A DNA stretch of 64,000 nt from Lachnospiraceae bacterium (GTDB lineage: Bacteria; Bacillota; Clostridia; Lachnospirales; Lachnospiraceae), in assembly GCA_017618195.1 (NCBI GenBank), contig JAFZUW010000053.1, positions 80,332-144,331 of the forward strand, in the 5' to 3' direction. The notes below the pieces were generated by a model. That model worked only from the letters and a program-made list of their open reading frames with translations, had not been told where the DNA came from and made no database searches. A program made the translations under genes and the position numbers. This document shows positions 1 through 10,565 of the stretch, one piece after another; positions within the stretch are counted from its first letter, which is position 1; every line of letters starts with the position of its first letter.

Positions 1-44
1 CACCACTCTTCGTTGACATACACTCTTTTCATATGTTTTCGCAT
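1..44 (-). CDS. 5' end of a gene downstream of gltB2, cut by the window edge
   Basis: An open frame begins on the minus strand at ATG 44 or the in-frame ATG 32 and runs off the left edge. From ATG 32 it reads MKRVYVNEEW. This resembles the start of the small 4Fe-4S proteins that often follow gltB2 in split glutamate synthase operons, but too little is present to assign a family. Neither ATG has a good Shine-Dalgarno sequence. A purine-rich stretch at 77-86 would fit an ATT at 66-68, so the true start is uncertain. Confidence 0.35.
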   Translation of the reverse strand, partial: MRKHMKRVYVNEEW

Positions 45-134
45 TATCCGACCAAAATGTTCGGCAATCGGACGTTCCTCTCTCCCGGGTCCTCCGGGGA
101 ATCTTGCTTCCTCCGTTTCGGATCGGCCTTCCGC

Positions 135-1640
135 TTACTCTCCCGCATGCGAGATGCCGAGTATCTCCAGTTCCTTCTCGGTTAAGCCGACGCCGCGAAG
201 CATCAGCCGGTTTCCGCGAAGCGCTTCAATCGAGTTGATACCCATGCCGCCGAGGATTTCCTTGATCTCATGGTTCCAGGCGTTCATCAGGTTTACAAGC
301 CTTGCGCTTCCGATATCGGGATTCAGACGCTTAACGAGATCCGGGCGCTGCGTCGCGATACCCCAGTTACATTTGCCGCTCTGGCACGTACGGCACAGAT
401 GGCAGCCGAGCGCCAGCAGGGCAGCCGTTGCGACATAACAGGCATCGGCACCGAGTGCGATCGCCTTTACGACGTCCGCCGCGCTTCGGATGGAACCGCC
501 GACAACGAGCGATACGTTTCCGCGGATGCCTTCGTCACGAAGCCGCTGGTCCACGGACGCAAGCGCAAGCTCGATCGGAATTCCGACGTTATCGCGGATT
601 CTGGTGGGCGCCGCTCCGGTACCTCCGCGGAAACCGTCGATCGCGATGATGTCCGCGCCGCTTCTTGCGATACCGCTTGCGATTGCCGCAATATTATGAA
701 CCGCAGCCACCTTTACGATGACCGGTTTCTTATAATTGGTTGCTTCCTTGAGGGAGAAGACAAGCTGTCTTAAGTCCTCAATGGAATAAATGTCATGATG
801 CGGTGCCGGCGAGATTGCGTCGGAACCTTCGGGGATCATTCTCGTACGGGATACGTCACCGACGATCTTGGCTCCCGGCAAATGCCCGCCGATACCGGGC
901 TTTGCGCCCTGTCCCATCTTGATCTCGACCGCCGCACCTGCTTCGAGATACGACTCATGTACGCCGAAACGTCCGCTCGCAACCTGTACGATCGTGTTCG
1001 GTCCGTATACGTAGAAGTCTTCGTGAAGTCCGCCCTCACCGGTGTTATAAAGAATGCCGAGCTCCGTTGCCGCGCGTGCAAGCGATGCATGCGCGTTGTA
1101 ACTGATCGAACCGTAGCTCATTGCGGAGAACATTACAGGCATCGAAAGCTCGATCTGGGGCTCCAGCTTGCAGGAAAGCTTTCCGTCCGCATCCCTTGTC
1201 ACGCGCTGCGGCTTCTTGCCGAGGAACACCTTCGTCTCCATCGGTTCGCGGAGCGGATCGATCGGAGGGTTGGTTACCTGGGAAGCGTTGATCAGGATCT
1301 TGTCCCAGTATACCGGCAGCGGTTTCGGGTTACCCATGGAGGAAAGCAGCACGCCGCCGCTGTCCGCCTGTTTGTATATTTCTTTAATGTAATCTTCCTG
1401 CCAGTTCGCATTTTCCCGAAGCCTGCAGTCGCTCTTTACGATCTTCAGCGCCCTGGTCGGGCAGAGCGAAACGCAGCGCTGGCAGTTCACGCATTTGCTT
1501 TCATCGCTGATCATCACGCCGCGTTCTTCCGAATAACTGTGCACCTCATTGGCGCACTGTCGTTCGCAGACCCGGCAGGCGATGCAGCGGTTCTCGTTTC
1601 GAACCACTTCAAATTCCGGATAGATATAATTGACAGCCAT
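135..1640 (-). CDS. gltB2: Glutamate synthase, FMN/Fe-S (synthase) domain protein, archaeal-type split form
   Basis: This 501-residue protein corresponds to the synthase half of glutamate synthase, which converts 2-oxoglutarate and glutamine-derived ammonia to glutamate. The N-terminus carries two 4Fe-4S motifs (Cys19, 22, 25, 29 and Cys50, 53, 56, 60). The rest is the FMN-binding barrel, with the motif GQGAKPGIGGHLPG and a late Cys cluster in GCHLCRTCQSGKCNWG that fits the glutamate synthase Fe-S centre. The gene follows gltB1 with one base between stop and start, and has a GGAG Shine-Dalgarno sequence inside the end of gltB1. The pair is therefore translated together. Electron donor subunits may lie beyond the left edge. 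Confidence 0.9.
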   Translation of the reverse strand: MAVNYIYPEFEVVRNENRCIACRVCERQCANEVHSYSEERGVMISDESKCVNCQRCVSLCPTRALKIVKSDCRLRENANWQEDYIKEIYKQADSGGVLLSSMGNPKPLPVYWDKILINASQVTNPPIDPLREPMETKVFLGKKPQRVTRDADGKLSCKLEPQIELSMPVMFSAMSYGSISYNAHASLARAATELGILYNTGEGGLHEDFYVYGPNTIVQVASGRFGVHESYLEAGAAVEIKMGQGAKPGIGGHLPGAKIVGDVSRTRMIPEGSDAISPAPHHDIYSIEDLRQLVFSLKEATNYKKPVIVKVAAVHNIAAIASGIARSGADIIAIDGFRGGTGAAPTRIRDNVGIPIELALASVDQRLRDEGIRGNVSLVVGGSIRSAADVVKAIALGADACYVATAALLALGCHLCRTCQSGKCNWGIATQRPDLVKRLNPDIGSARLVNLMNAWNHEIKEILGGMGINSIEALRGNRLMLRGVGLTEKELEILGISHAGE

Positions 1641-1641
1641 A

Positions 1642-2736
1642 TCAATACGCTCCTTCCTTCACTTTCACGATCACCGGTTCGCCGCCGGCCGGAGCCCAGA
1701 TGTTCGTTACGTCCGGCTCCATGACGCGTATCGCCGCTTCCTCGCTGGCGATGTAAACCTTGTCGTCCTTCTCGCCGACAACCATCGACCGCAGTTTCAG
1801 GCGGTCGTTTAAGGCCATCAGTCCGCCGTCAAATCCGAGAACGATGGAGAACGGACCGGTTACGAGCAGGCTCGGAAATACGGTACGCAGATACTGAAGT
1901 TTCTTCTTTTCGTATTCGTCCGTCTTTCCTTCGATCGTGCTCCAGAACGGAGCAGCGATCACATTGGCCGCCTCGGTAAGCGTTAATCCCTGTACGCGAA
2001 GGAGATAATCCAAAATGTATGTAATAACCTCGGTATCGGTCTGCAGATTGCATTTGTATCCGAACATTTCAATGAAACGGCGGTTGGCGTCGTACGAGGA
2101 AATCTCGCCGTTGTGGACAACCGAGTAATCAAGAAGCGTGAACGGATGCGCGCCGCCCCACCAGCCGGGGGTGTTGGTCGGATAACGGCCGTGCGCGGTC
2201 CAGCAGTAGCCTTCGTATTCATCGAGGCGGTAGAAACGGCCGACATCCTCGGGGAAGCCGACAGCCTTGAACGTTCCCATGTTCTTGCCGCTCGAGAAAA
2301 CGTACGCGCCTTCCATTTCCGTGTTGATCTTCATAACCGTGCGCGCCACGAATTCCTTTTCGTCAAGCTGCAGATCCGCAAGCACCGACTTAAGAGGCGT
2401 TACGAAATATCGCCAGATGATCGGCTCGTCCGTAATCTCCGGAATCTTTCTGGTCGGGATCAGCTCGCCTTTGACAACCTCAAAATGTTCCTTAAGAAAA
2501 GCTTCGCATGCCTTTCTCGTGTCACGGCAGTCAAAAAACAGGTGAAACGCATAGTAGTCTTTGTACTGCGGATATATTCCGTAGCCGGCAAATCCGCCGC
2601 CGAGACCGTTGCTGCGGTCATGCATCGGCTTCATCGACTCTATGATCGCCTGTCCGCTCATCTTCTTTCCTTCTTTTGAAATCACTGCTGCGATGGCGCA
2701 ACCGGAGGGGATGCGCACCTGACCTTCCTGTTTCAT
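1642..2736 (-). CDS. gltB1: Glutamine amidotransferase (class II) subunit of split glutamate synthase
   Basis: This 364-residue class II (Ntn) glutamine amidotransferase is expected to release ammonia from glutamine for GltB2. I chose ATG 2736 because AGAAAGGA lies about 10 bases upstream; a longer frame to 2838 would start in the structured leader. The likely catalytic Cys13 sits in RIPSGCAIAAV, so a short N-terminal propeptide must be removed, as in GltB and PurF. The motifs TAHGRYPTNTPGWWGGAHPF and VVHNGEISSYDAN are the usual Arg, Asn and Gly substrate-pocket regions. The gene is first in the left-facing operon and is read from a perfect consensus promoter through an early terminator-like hairpin. 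Confidence 0.88.
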   Translation of the reverse strand: MKQEGQVRIPSGCAIAAVISKEGKKMSGQAIIESMKPMHDRSNGLGGGFAGYGIYPQYKDYYAFHLFFDCRDTRKACEAFLKEHFEVVKGELIPTRKIPEITDEPIIWRYFVTPLKSVLADLQLDEKEFVARTVMKINTEMEGAYVFSSGKNMGTFKAVGFPEDVGRFYRLDEYEGYCWTAHGRYPTNTPGWWGGAHPFTLLDYSVVHNGEISSYDANRRFIEMFGYKCNLQTDTEVITYILDYLLRVQGLTLTEAANVIAAPFWSTIEGKTDEYEKKKLQYLRTVFPSLLVTGPFSIVLGFDGGLMALNDRLKLRSMVVGEKDDKVYIASEEAAIRVMEPDVTNIWAPAGGEPVIVKVKEGAY

Positions 2737-2768
2737 GGATTCGGTTCCTTTCTGTTTTCTTTCGATAT

Positions 2769-2794
2769 GCGGCTGCGTATAGGGCCGCAGCCGC
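2769..2794 (-). other. GC-rich hairpin in the gltB1 leader close to its ribosome binding site
   Basis: The arms GCGGCTGCG (2769-2777) and CGCAGCCGC (2786-2794) form a perfect 9-bp stem with an 8-base loop, about 30 bases before the gltB1 start. It has no T-tract. It may help expose or hide the ribosome binding site, or be a partner in a larger leader fold. Confidence 0.55.
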
Positions 2795-2835
2795 TTCCGC
2801 TTTCTGCTTGCGCTGAGCTTGTAATCCGTAATAAA

Positions 2836-2895
2836 CAAAAAGAAAAGGCGCTCATCGATACACAGACATTTGCCTGTCCATCAATGAACGCCTTT
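2836..2895 (-). terminator. Terminator-like hairpin at the very 5' end of the gltB1 transcript
   Basis: On the minus strand an AAAGGCGTTCATTGAT arm (2895-2880) pairs with ATCGATGAGCGCCTTT (from 2859 down to 2844) with a few G-U pairs. The stem ends in TTTTCTTTTT. The predicted transcription start is near 2903, so the hairpin would stop transcription after about 65 bases unless something prevents it. Its AAAGGCG outer arm matches the two hairpins in the divergent glnN leader. I read it as an attenuator. Confidence 0.7.
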
Positions 2896-2909
2896 GCTCA
2901 TTTGCCCGA

Positions 2910-2938
2910 ATTATACGCCCGTCCTTTTCATATGTCAA
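2910..2938 (-). promoter_or_regulatory. Consensus promoter for gltB1-gltB2
   Basis: On the minus strand TTGACA (2938-2933), a 17-base spacer and TATAAT (2915-2910) form a perfect housekeeping promoter followed by TCGGG. It diverges from the equally perfect glnN promoter about 120 bases away. Confidence 0.85.
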
Positions 2939-3057
2939 GTGTTTTTTTCGGCACTTTAAAGCACTGAAGAGAACGGCCCTCTGCGTAGCCGCCGCATCAC
3001 GAACGAGGCAACGAAGGAAGCCTGAACCAGGCGTAAAAATTTACCCAAAATTGGGGG

Positions 3058-3086
3058 TTGACAACCCGAAAACCCGGGTATATAAT
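3058..3086 (+). promoter_or_regulatory. Consensus promoter for glnN
   Basis: TTGACA (3058-3063), a 17-base spacer and TATAAT (3081-3086) form a perfect housekeeping promoter followed by TCGG, as in the divergent gltB1 promoter. The -35 and spacer are flanked by short inverted repeats (ACCC-AAAA-TTGGGGGT at 3043-3058 and AACCCGAAAACCCGGGT at 3063-3079) that could be an operator. Confidence 0.88.
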
Positions 3087-3104
3087 TCGGCACATAAAGG
3101 CAAT

Positions 3105-3135
3105 GGCGTCTTTGAGTTACACACTCAGAGGCGCT
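3105..3135 (+). other. First hairpin of the glnN leader
   Basis: The arms GGCGTCTTTGAGT (3105-3117) and ACTCAGAGGCGCT (3123-3135) pair over 13 positions, with three G-U pairs and a 5-base loop, about a dozen bases after the predicted transcription start. A weak T-rich run (TTCTCTTT) follows. Its 3' arm could instead pair with the 5' arm of the second hairpin, since the arm sequences are repeated, which would make an antiterminator. Confidence 0.65.
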
Positions 3136-3190
3136 TTCTCTTTAACGAAAAAGAAAAAAGAATATACCAGTTTCCGGACTATGAAAGGCA

Positions 3191-3236
3191 AAGGCGTCTT
3201 TCGTGCCATACGGCATGAGAGGCGCCTTCTTTTTTA
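3191..3236 (+). terminator. Second glnN leader hairpin: intrinsic terminator just before the gene
   Basis: AAGGCGTCTTTCGTGCC (3191-3207) pairs with GGCATGAGAGGCGCCTT (3212-3228) over 17 positions including G-U pairs, with loop ATAC, and is followed by CTTTTTT. It lies directly before the glnN Shine-Dalgarno sequence at 3246-3253, so it can only be an attenuator of glnN. No gene upstream on this strand needs a terminator here. Confidence 0.8.
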
Positions 3237-3259
3237 CCGGAAACCGAAAGGAGATTGAG

Positions 3260-5362
3260 ATGGAAACGAAAAAAGTATCGGATTATTTCGGATGTCAGGT
3301 GTTTGACGACAGAGTAATGAAGGCAACCCTTTCCGCAAAAGTTTATGCTTCCCTGCGCCGCACGATCGATGAAGGCGCGGAGCTGGATCCCGGCGTTGCG
3401 AATGCCGTTGCACAGGCCATGAAGGATTGGGCGCTCGACAAAGGCGCAACACATTTTACCCATTGGTTCCAGCCGCTCACCGGCATCACCGCCGAGAAGC
3501 ACGACAGTTTCATTTCCCCGTCTCCGGACGGCGGCGTGATCATGGAATTTTCCGGCAAAGAGCTGATCAAGGGCGAGCCGGATGCAAGCTCCTTCCCGTC
3601 GGGCGGTCTTCGCGCCACCTTCGAGGCAAGAGGCTACACCGCATGGGATCCTACCTCGTATGCGTTTATTAAAGGAAAGACCCTTTGCATTCCGACCGCG
3701 TTCTGCTCCTACGGCGGACACGCTCTTGATAAGAAGACGCCTCTTCTTCGTTCCATGGAAGCGCTCAGCAAGCAGGCTCTCCGAATCCTGAAGCTGTTCG
3801 GCAACACGACCGCGAAGCGCGTTATTTCTTCGGTAGGCCCCGAGCAGGAATATTTCCTTATTACGAAAGAAATGTACGAGAAGCGCCCCGACCTTCGTTT
3901 CACGGGCCGCACGCTCTTCGGTTCCAAGCCTCCGAAAGGACAGGAACTGGATGACCATTACTTCGGCGTTATCAAGCCCGGTGTTCAGGCTTACATGGAA
4001 GACCTGAATGAAGAACTTTGGAAGCTCGGCATTCTCGCAAAGACCGAGCATAACGAAGTGGCTCCCGCACAGCATGAGCTCGCTCCGATCTATTCGACCA
4101 CGAACATCGCAACCGATCATAACCAGCTGACGATGGAAATCATGCAGAAGGTTGCTGCCAAGCACGGTCTCGTATGTCTGCTTCATGAGAAGCCGTTTGC
4201 AGGCGTAAACGGTTCCGGAAAGCATAACAACTGGTCCATCGCAACCGACAACGGCCAGAACCTCCTTTCTCCCGGAGATACCCCTTATGAGAATGCACAG
4301 TTCCTGCTTTTCCTGTGTGCGGTTATCAAAGCCGTTGACGATTATCAGGATTTGCTTCGTCTTTCCGTTGCAACTGCCGGTAACGACCACCGTCTCGGTG
4401 CCAACGAAGCACCGCCCGCCGTTATCTCGATGTTCCTCGGCGACGAGCTGAATGCAGTTCTTGAAGCCATTGATACCGATACGCCTTATGCAGGTGCTCA
4501 GAAGACCGTCATGAAGCTCGGCGTAGATGTTCTGCCGAAGTTCAGCCGTGACACGACCGACCGTAACCGTACGTCACCGTTCGCATTTACCGGCAACAAA
4601 TTCGAATTCCGTATGCTCGGTTCCTCGAACAGCATTGCATGCGCGAACATCATGCTGAACAGTGCCGTAGCCGAATCTCTGAAAATTTACGCAGACCGCC
4701 TGGAGGGTGCCGAAGATTTCGAATCCGCTCTTCATGCGATGATCAAGAAGACCATCAAGGATCACAAGAGGATCATCTTCAACGGAAACGGTTATGACGA
4801 TGCATGGATTAAGGAAGCAACCGAAGTCCGCGGCCTTTCGAACTACCGCACGACGGCCGACTGCATGCCTCACCTGTTGGATAAGAAGAATGCGGACATG
4901 CTGATCAGCCACGGCGTATTCACGATGGAAGAGCTGAAGTCCCGTGTAGACATCATGCTTGAGAACTACTGCAAGTCCGTTACCATCGAGGCAAATACGA
5001 TGATCGACATGGCAAAGACCCAGATCGCTCCGGCGATTGACCGTTACGCTTCCGATCTTGCCAAGGACGTTGCCGCAAGAAAAGCGGTTGACGAATCCCT
5101 TGCCTGCACGAGAGACCGCAAGCTGATCTCCCGTCTGTCCTCTCTCGTTGATACGATCGATGCGAGAACCGAAACGCTTGAGAAGGCGCTGACTTCGCTT
5201 CACGGAGCGGAAGACGTTATTTCCGAATCCGCAATGATCCGCGACCGCGTTCTGATCGCCATGAGCGAACTCCGTATCGCCTGCGACGAAGCAGAGACGA
5301 TCACCGCCAGAGAGTACTGGCCTTACCCGACTTACGGTGACATCCTGTTCAGCGTAAAATAG
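3260..5362 (+). CDS. glnN: Glutamine synthetase type III
   Basis: This 700-residue protein is a type III glutamine synthetase, which joins ammonium to glutamate using ATP. Length and motifs fit GSIII rather than the roughly 450-residue [15 protein letters not shown] (metal/glutamate site), [10 protein letters not shown] (ATP/glutamate site) and [12 protein letters not shown]. The start is ATG 3260, with GAAAGGAG 7 bases upstream; an earlier in-frame ATG at 3203 lies within the terminator hairpin and is rejected. The gene opens the right-facing nitrogen block and is followed by the ammonium transporter 85 bases later. Regulation is probably by attenuation in its leader. Confidence 0.97.
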   Translation: METKKVSDYFGCQVFDDRVMKATLSAKVYASLRRTIDEGAELDPGVANAVAQAMKDWALDKGATHFTHWFQPLTGITAEKHDSFISPSPDGGVIMEFSGKELIKGEPDASSFPSGGLRATFEARGYTAWDPTSYAFIKGKTLCIPTAFCSYGGHALDKKTPLLRSMEALSKQALRILKLFGNTTAKRVISSVGPEQEYFLITKEMYEKRPDLRFTGRTLFGSKPPKGQELDDHYFGVIKPGVQAYMEDLNEELWKLGILAKTEHNEVAPAQHELAPIYSTTNIATDHNQLTMEIMQKVAAKHGLVCLLHEKPFAGVNGSGKHNNWSIATDNGQNLLSPGDTPYENAQFLLFLCAVIKAVDDYQDLLRLSVATAGNDHRLGANEAPPAVISMFLGDELNAVLEAIDTDTPYAGAQKTVMKLGVDVLPKFSRDTTDRNRTSPFAFTGNKFEFRMLGSSNSIACANIMLNSAVAESLKIYADRLEGAEDFESALHAMIKKTIKDHKRIIFNGNGYDDAWIKEATEVRGLSNYRTTADCMPHLLDKKNADMLISHGVFTMEELKSRVDIMLENYCKSVTIEANTMIDMAKTQIAPAIDRYASDLAKDVAARKAVDESLACTRDRKLISRLSSLVDTIDARTETLEKALTSLHGAEDVISESAMIRDRVLIAMSELRIACDEAETITAREYWPYPTYGDILFSVK

Positions 5363-5375
5363 TCCATCCATCCCC

Positions 5376-5419
5376 TCCGGTGCGGACATGCAGTTCGACT
5401 CCGATTTGCCCGCACCGGA
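5376..5419 (+). other. Hairpin between glnN and amt
   Basis: TCCGGTGCGG (5376-5385) and CCGCACCGGA (5410-5419) form a perfect 10-bp stem around a 24-base loop. No T-run follows (AATTTAAAAG), so it is probably not a full terminator. It may stabilise the glnN end or lower transcription into amt. Confidence 0.5.
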
Positions 5420-5447
5420 AATTTAAAAGACAAGGAGGTGCATTGCT

Positions 5448-7205
5448 ATGACAATCACCGAAGAAATCACAAAAATCGTTACACAAGAAGCTTTTGGAAT
5501 CTGGTTCCTGATCGGAGCCGCACTGGTCTTCCTCATGCAGGCTGGTTTTGCAATGGTTGAGACCGGTTTTACCCGTGCAAAGAATGCCGGTAACATTATC
5601 ATGAAGAACCTTATGGACTTCTGTATCGGCACTGTAGTATTTGTCCTGCTCGGCTTTAGCCTTATGATGTCCGAGAATTACCTCTTAGGATTCATCGGCG
5701 TTCCGAATCTTCAGATTTTTACGGATTTCGGCTCTTTCCTGAGTGACGGTATGGCTCCCTCCTTCGTTTTCAACCTTGTGTTCTGCGCGACGGCAGCCAC
5801 CATCGTTTCCGGTTCCATGGCGGAACGTACGAGATTCATCTCTTATTGTGTTTATTCCGCAGTTATTTCCCTTTTCGTATATCCGGTCGAGGCAGGCTGG
5901 GTATGGAACAGCCAGGGCTGGCTTGTACAGCTCGGATTCCATGATTTCGCAGGTTCCGCGGCCATTCACTCCGTCGGCGGTATCACCGCTTTGATCGGTG
6001 CGATCATGGTAGGTCCCCGTCTCGGCAAATACAACCGCGACAAGGACGGTAAAGTTACAAAGGTTAACGCAATTCCCGGTCATGCAATTACGCTCGGCGC
6101 TCTCGGATGCTTCATCCTCTGGTTCGGCTGGTACGGCTTCAACGGCGCTGCCGCATGGGACGGCGTTTCTCTTGCAAGCATCTTCGTTACGACGACCATC
6201 GCTCCCGCGGTTGCAACATGCACCACGCTCCTGTTCACCTGGATTAAAAACGGCAAGCCCGATGTTTCCATGTGTTTGAACGCTTCCCTTGCAGGTCTTG
6301 TAGGTATTACCGCAGGCTGTGACGCTCTGGATGCTCTCGGAGCAACAATCGTAGGTATCGTTTCCGGTATCCTCGTAACCGTAGTTGTTGAACAGCTCGA
6401 CCTGAAGTGCCATATCGACGATCCCGTCGGTGCCGTAGGCGTTCACTTCGCAAACGGTGTTTGGGGTACGATCGCAGTCGGCCTTCTTGCAAATCCCGAT
6501 GCTCCCGCAGGTCTGAAGGGTCTCTTCTATACCGGCGATGCAAAGCTTCTCGGTGTACAGACCCTCGGTATTGCAGCAATCCTTGCTTGGACCGCCGCAT
6601 TGATGTTTATCACATTTGTCATCATTAAGAAAACGCTCGGCCTCCGCGTTACCGTGGAAGAAGAGATCCGCGGTCTGGACAGCACGGAGCACGGTCTTCC
6701 GAGTTCTTACGCAGATTTCGCTCCCGCGGTTACCGAACTTACCTACGCTTTCCCGGAAGCTGCCGATGCGGTTGCGGTTACCGGCGACACTCCTGTTGCC
6801 GAGGCTGTTCCGGTTAAGAAAGTTGCTTCGGTTGTCGATGACGGATCGCCGAAGTTCACCAAGATCGAAATCGTATGCCGCGAGTCCCGCTTCGAGCAGT
6901 TAAAGAGCGCGATGATGGATATCGGAATCACCGGCATGACAGTTTCCCACGTACTCGGCTGCGGCGTGCAGAAGGGTAAGCCGGAGTTCTATCGAGGCGT
7001 TCCGGTTGAGGCAACGCTGCTTCCGAAGATCCAGGTCGACATCGTTGTTGTTGCGGTTCCCGTACGTAAGGTTATCGAGACCGCCAAGAAAGTTCTCTAC
7101 ACCGGCCATATCGGCGACGGCAAGATCTTCGTATACGATGTTGAGAACGTAATCAAGGTCCGCACCGGTGAAGAAGGCTATGATGCTTTACAGGATGTGG
7201 AATAA
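5448..7205 (+). CDS. amt: Ammonium transporter with fused C-terminal PII domain
   Basis: This 585-residue protein has an Amt channel in residues 1 to about 400 (eleven likely membrane segments; motifs FAMVETGFTRAKN and FAGSAAIHSVGG). A linker rich in Ala, Val and Pro follows, then a PII domain from about residue 470. The PII part ends in the family signature GHIGDGKIFVYDVENV. Its T-loop reads KGKPEFYRGVPVEA: the first Tyr (515) is kept, but the position of the uridylylated Tyr51 is Val520. The fused sensor would gate its own channel by 2-oxoglutarate/ATP/ADP binding rather than by uridylylation (inference). The start at 5448 is supported by AAGGAGGTG. It lies between glnN and asnB. Confidence 0.95.
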   Translation: MTITEEITKIVTQEAFGIWFLIGAALVFLMQAGFAMVETGFTRAKNAGNIIMKNLMDFCIGTVVFVLLGFSLMMSENYLLGFIGVPNLQIFTDFGSFLSDGMAPSFVFNLVFCATAATIVSGSMAERTRFISYCVYSAVISLFVYPVEAGWVWNSQGWLVQLGFHDFAGSAAIHSVGGITALIGAIMVGPRLGKYNRDKDGKVTKVNAIPGHAITLGALGCFILWFGWYGFNGAAAWDGVSLASIFVTTTIAPAVATCTTLLFTWIKNGKPDVSMCLNASLAGLVGITAGCDALDALGATIVGIVSGILVTVVVEQLDLKCHIDDPVGAVGVHFANGVWGTIAVGLLANPDAPAGLKGLFYTGDAKLLGVQTLGIAAILAWTAALMFITFVIIKKTLGLRVTVEEEIRGLDSTEHGLPSSYADFAPAVTELTYAFPEAADAVAVTGDTPVAEAVPVKKVASVVDDGSPKFTKIEIVCRESRFEQLKSAMMDIGITGMTVSHVLGCGVQKGKPEFYRGVPVEATLLPKIQVDIVVVAVPVRKVIETAKKVLYTGHIGDGKIFVYDVENVIKVRTGEEGYDALQDVE

Positions 7206-7246
7206 ACCATCAAATCAATAAGCTTCTGAAAAAACGAATTTTAACC

Positions 7247-7288
7247 GGTGTCGGCGGCATGACCTTTGCGGGACATGGCGCCGATGCC
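7247..7288 (+). other. Hairpin in the asnB leader
   Basis: GGTGTCGGCG (7247-7256) pairs with CGCCGATGCC (7279-7288) over 10 positions with two G-U pairs, and an inner CATG/CATG can extend it. No T-run follows. A longer frame through it (ATG 7259) exists but lacks the catalytic N-terminal Cys arrangement, so the hairpin is taken as untranslated leader. Confidence 0.45.
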
Positions 7289-7321
7289 GAGTATTATAAA
7301 CAAGAAACGGGGAATTCAGTT

Positions 7322-8905
7322 ATGTGTTCAATTATTGGATATTGCGGGCCGATTTCAGACCCGAGAGCTTTTACGGAAGGCTTTTCGCAGACGGTGTCCC
7401 GCGGTCCCGACGATACGCGCATCGTAAAGACCGGCGACGGCCTCCTCGGCTTTCACCGGCTTGCGATCATGGATCTCACCGATGACGGAATGCAGCCTTT
7501 TACTTTGGACGGAGATGCGGTTGTCTGCAACGGCGAGCTGTACGGCTTTGCCGCGGAGCGTGATAAACTGATTGCAAAGGGTTATCAGTTTACAAGCGAC
7601 AGCGATTGTGAAATCCTCCTTCCGATGTACCGTGAATACGGTACGGATATGTTCGCAAAACTCGACGCGGAATTTGCCTGCGTCATCTATGACGGAAAGA
7701 CCGGCGAATATATCGCCGCACGTGACCCGATCGGAATCCGTCCCCTTTATTACGGCTACGACCGGACCGGCGTAATCATCTTCGCGAGCGAGCCGAAGAA
7801 CCTTACCGGGCTTTGCGAACATATTCTGCCCTTCCCTCCCGGCCACTACTATAAGGACGGCCAGTTCCACTGCTACGAGGACATTTCTTCTCCGAAAACC
7901 GTCTGCCGCGACGATCTGGAGACCGCATGCACGAAAATTCGCGAAAAACTGGTCGCAGGCGTTGACAAACGTCTCGTGGCTGACGCTAATGTCGGATTTC
8001 TTCTTTCCGGCGGCCTTGATTCCTCTCTCGTATGCGCAATCGCTGCCAAGAGGAGCGACAAGCCGATCCGCACATTTGCCATCGGCATGAGCGAAGACGC
8101 GATCGACCTGAAATATGCGAAAACCGTTGCCGACTATATCGGCGCAGACCATACGGAAGTTTATATGACCCCCGACGAGGTTCTGGCTTCCCTTTCGGAC
8201 GTGATCCGGCTTCTCGGCACCTATGACATTACGACGATCCGCGCCAGCATGGGCATGTATCTCGTTTGCAAGGCCATTCACGAGCATACCGACGTGCGCG
8301 TTCTGCTTACCGGCGAGATTTCCGATGAGATCTTCGGCTACAAATACACCGACTTCGCCCCGAGCGCGGAAGCGTTCCAGAAGGAAGCCGAAAAGCGCGT
8401 TCACGAGCTTCACATGTACGACGTGCTTCGTGCCGACCGCTGCATCAGCGTAAACTCTTTAGAGGCGCGCGTTCCGTTCGGCGATCTTGATTTTGTCCGC
8501 TACGTCATGAGTCTTGACCCCGAGATGAAGGTAAACCGTTACGGCAAAGGCAAATACCTTCTCCGCCACGCTTTCGAAGGCCTCGGATACCTTCCGGATT
8601 CGATTCTGTGGCGTGAAAAAGCCGCATTTTCCGACGCCGTAGGCCACTCGATGGTCGACTACCTCAAGGAATATGCGGAATCGCAGTATACCGATGAGGA
8701 ATTTGAAAAGAGGCGCGTCCGCTTCACGCATGCGCAGCCGTTCACGAAAGAATCGCTTCTGTACCGTGAGATCTTCGAGCGGTATTATCCCGGCCAGTCC
8801 GATATGATCGTCGACTTCTGGATGCCGAACCGTTCATGGGAAGGCTGCAACGTAAACGATCCGTCGGCGAGAGTGCTTTCGAACTACGGCGCCAGCGGTC
8901 AGTAA
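7322..8905 (+). CDS. asnB: Asparagine synthase (glutamine-hydrolysing)
   Basis: This 527-residue AsnB-type enzyme makes asparagine from aspartate, ATP and glutamine. I chose ATG 7322 because the class II glutaminase needs Cys at position 2 (MCSIIGYCGP). The glutaminase domain continues with SRGPDD and VCNGELYG. The synthetase domain has the PPi-loop LLSGGLDSSLV near residue 229 and a later GEISDEIFGY. The ribosome binding site (ACGGGGAA) is modest. The gene sits between amt and pyrG and is another glutamine consumer. The length matches the short AsnB form of E. coli. Confidence 0.94.
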   Translation: MCSIIGYCGPISDPRAFTEGFSQTVSRGPDDTRIVKTGDGLLGFHRLAIMDLTDDGMQPFTLDGDAVVCNGELYGFAAERDKLIAKGYQFTSDSDCEILLPMYREYGTDMFAKLDAEFACVIYDGKTGEYIAARDPIGIRPLYYGYDRTGVIIFASEPKNLTGLCEHILPFPPGHYYKDGQFHCYEDISSPKTVCRDDLETACTKIREKLVAGVDKRLVADANVGFLLSGGLDSSLVCAIAAKRSDKPIRTFAIGMSEDAIDLKYAKTVADYIGADHTEVYMTPDEVLASLSDVIRLLGTYDITTIRASMGMYLVCKAIHEHTDVRVLLTGEISDEIFGYKYTDFAPSAEAFQKEAEKRVHELHMYDVLRADRCISVNSLEARVPFGDLDFVRYVMSLDPEMKVNRYGKGKYLLRHAFEGLGYLPDSILWREKAAFSDAVGHSMVDYLKEYAESQYTDEEFEKRRVRFTHAQPFTKESLLYREIFERYYPGQSDMIVDFWMPNRSWEGCNVNDPSARVLSNYGASGQ

Positions 8906-8912
8906 GCGCTGA

Positions 8913-10559
<1,647 letters not shown>

Positions 10560-10565
10560 GAATCA

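Noticed and set aside
3093-3236. ANTAR-type antitermination target in the glnN leader
   Set aside because: The two hairpin loops (TACAC and ATAC) are not the A-x-x-G-x-x hexaloops expected of ANTAR RNA. Another mechanism is not excluded.
3179-4390. Long open frame antisense to glnN
   Set aside because: It overlaps the glnN leader and coding region and has no domain or ribosome site; shadow of a real gene.
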